DNA of 6,181 nucleotides, from NCBI GenBank assembly GCA_022511505.1, contig JAFLTK010000181.1:1-6181 (forward strand). Direction: 5' to 3'. The notes beneath the pieces were generated by a model. The model was not told the origin of the DNA, made no database searches, and saw only the letters and a list, made by a program, of their open reading frames with translations. Positions 6,045-6,181 of this stretch are shown here, piece after piece. The stretch's first letter is position 1, and each line of letters opens with the position of its first letter. The DNA comes from Muribaculaceae bacterium. GTDB lineage: Bacteria; Bacteroidota; Bacteroidia; Bacteroidales; Muribaculaceae. The translations under genes and the position numbers were made by a program.

Positions 6045-6079
6045 AAACGGTTTCAACGAGGGATGAGAAACGGTTGAAA
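6045..6079 (+). repeat. Direct repeat and alternative hairpins before the last gene
   Basis: AAACGGTT occurs at 6045-6052 and again at 6068-6075, 23 bp apart. Within the same stretch TTTCAAC (6051-6057) and GTTGAAA (6073-6079) form a perfect 7-bp inverted repeat, while GTTTC (6050-6054) and GAAAC (6067-6071) form a competing 5-bp stem. The 7-bp stem ends seven bases before the start codon at 6087, so it could affect ribosome access. A dimer operator is the other reading. The pattern is exact, the function is inferred. Confidence 0.5.
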
Positions 6080-6086
6080 TTTTACA

Positions 6087-6181
6087 ATGAAAAAGGTTCT
6101 TATTCTTCTGATTGCTATGATTGTGGCGCTTGGCGCTATGGCTCAGGATGTTATCGTCAAGAAAGACGGCTCGACGGTGTT
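6087..6181 (+). CDS. Secreted protein, N-terminus only (runs off the right edge)
   Basis: ATG at 6087 opens a frame to the window end, 31 complete codons. It starts MKK, followed by a hydrophobic stretch of about 14 residues (VLILLIAMIVALGA) and a likely signal peptidase I site A-M-A before QDVIVKKDGS, a standard Sec signal peptide of about 19 residues. A mature N-terminus QDVIVKKDGST is familiar from many small exported Bacteroidales proteins of unknown function that often continue with a beta-rich domain, so that type is likely here. A Leu-rich core without a Cys after the cleavage site argues against a lipoprotein. The upstream bases TTTTACA are AT-rich without a Shine-Dalgarno, normal for the phylum. 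No exact TAnnTTTG promoter lies between the structured RNA and this gene, so transcription may come by read-through from 5736-5743. Confidence 0.8.
   Translation, partial: MKKVLILLIAMIVALGAMAQDVIVKKDGSTV

Noticed and set aside
5878..6066. 62-codon open frame on the + strand
   Set aside because: It lies wholly within the structured RNA, has no ribosome-binding site, and its composition (many Cys and Ile from hairpin strands) resembles no protein I know; the stems explain the sequence better.

Overview
The window looks like core chromosome of a Bacteroidales bacterium, possibly close to Muribaculaceae (family-level guess). Three things point there. Several promoters match the Bacteroidetes -7 consensus TAnnTTTG. 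The block yicC-gmk-nadD-DUF5063 is typical of the order. The last gene begins like the many small exported Bacteroidales proteins whose mature end reads QDVIVKKDGS. I see no phage, transposon, CRISPR, tRNA or rRNA.

Layout. Positions 2-1036 (+) hold the 3' part of a TPR-like helical-repeat protein, open at the left edge. It meets a leftward operon tail to tail with only 8 bp between stop codons. Read right to left, that operon is yicC (3634-2759, endoribonuclease family), gmk (2756-2187, guanylate kinase), nadD (2179-1562, NAD biosynthesis) and a DUF5063 gene (1587-1045). A compact divergent promoter region of about 80 bp (3635-3715) carries one TAnnTTTG element per strand. It also drives a rightward operon: tsaB (3716-4405, t6A tRNA modification), rsmG (4408-5028, 16S rRNA m7G methylation) and a YcbL-like metallo-beta-lactamase-fold hydrolase (5025-5666). 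Junctions within both operons are 7 bp or less, or overlap, which suggests co-transcription and translational coupling. The theme is housekeeping: nucleotide and cofactor supply, RNA turnover and translation fidelity.

The unusual part is the 420-bp stretch without a protein gene, 5667-6086. Its own promoter (TTTG / TATTTTTG, 5715-5743) precedes about 285 nt densely packed with stem-loops. Every non-Watson-Crick pair in the main stems is a G.U wobble on the + strand, which assigns the RNA to that strand. The two largest hairpins carry fully complementary apical loops (TTGGCC and GGCCAA) and a second 7-nt complementarity (TTCTCTC / GAGAGAA) in the same antiparallel order. This predicts a kissing-loop or pseudoknotted tertiary fold. 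The last big hairpin runs into a U-tract. I do not recognise it as RNase P RNA, tmRNA or SRP RNA and report it as an unidentified structured ncRNA. It is the best candidate here for something undescribed. Downstream, a 57-nt stretch with a repeat/hairpin leads to the first 31 codons of a secreted protein that runs off the right edge.
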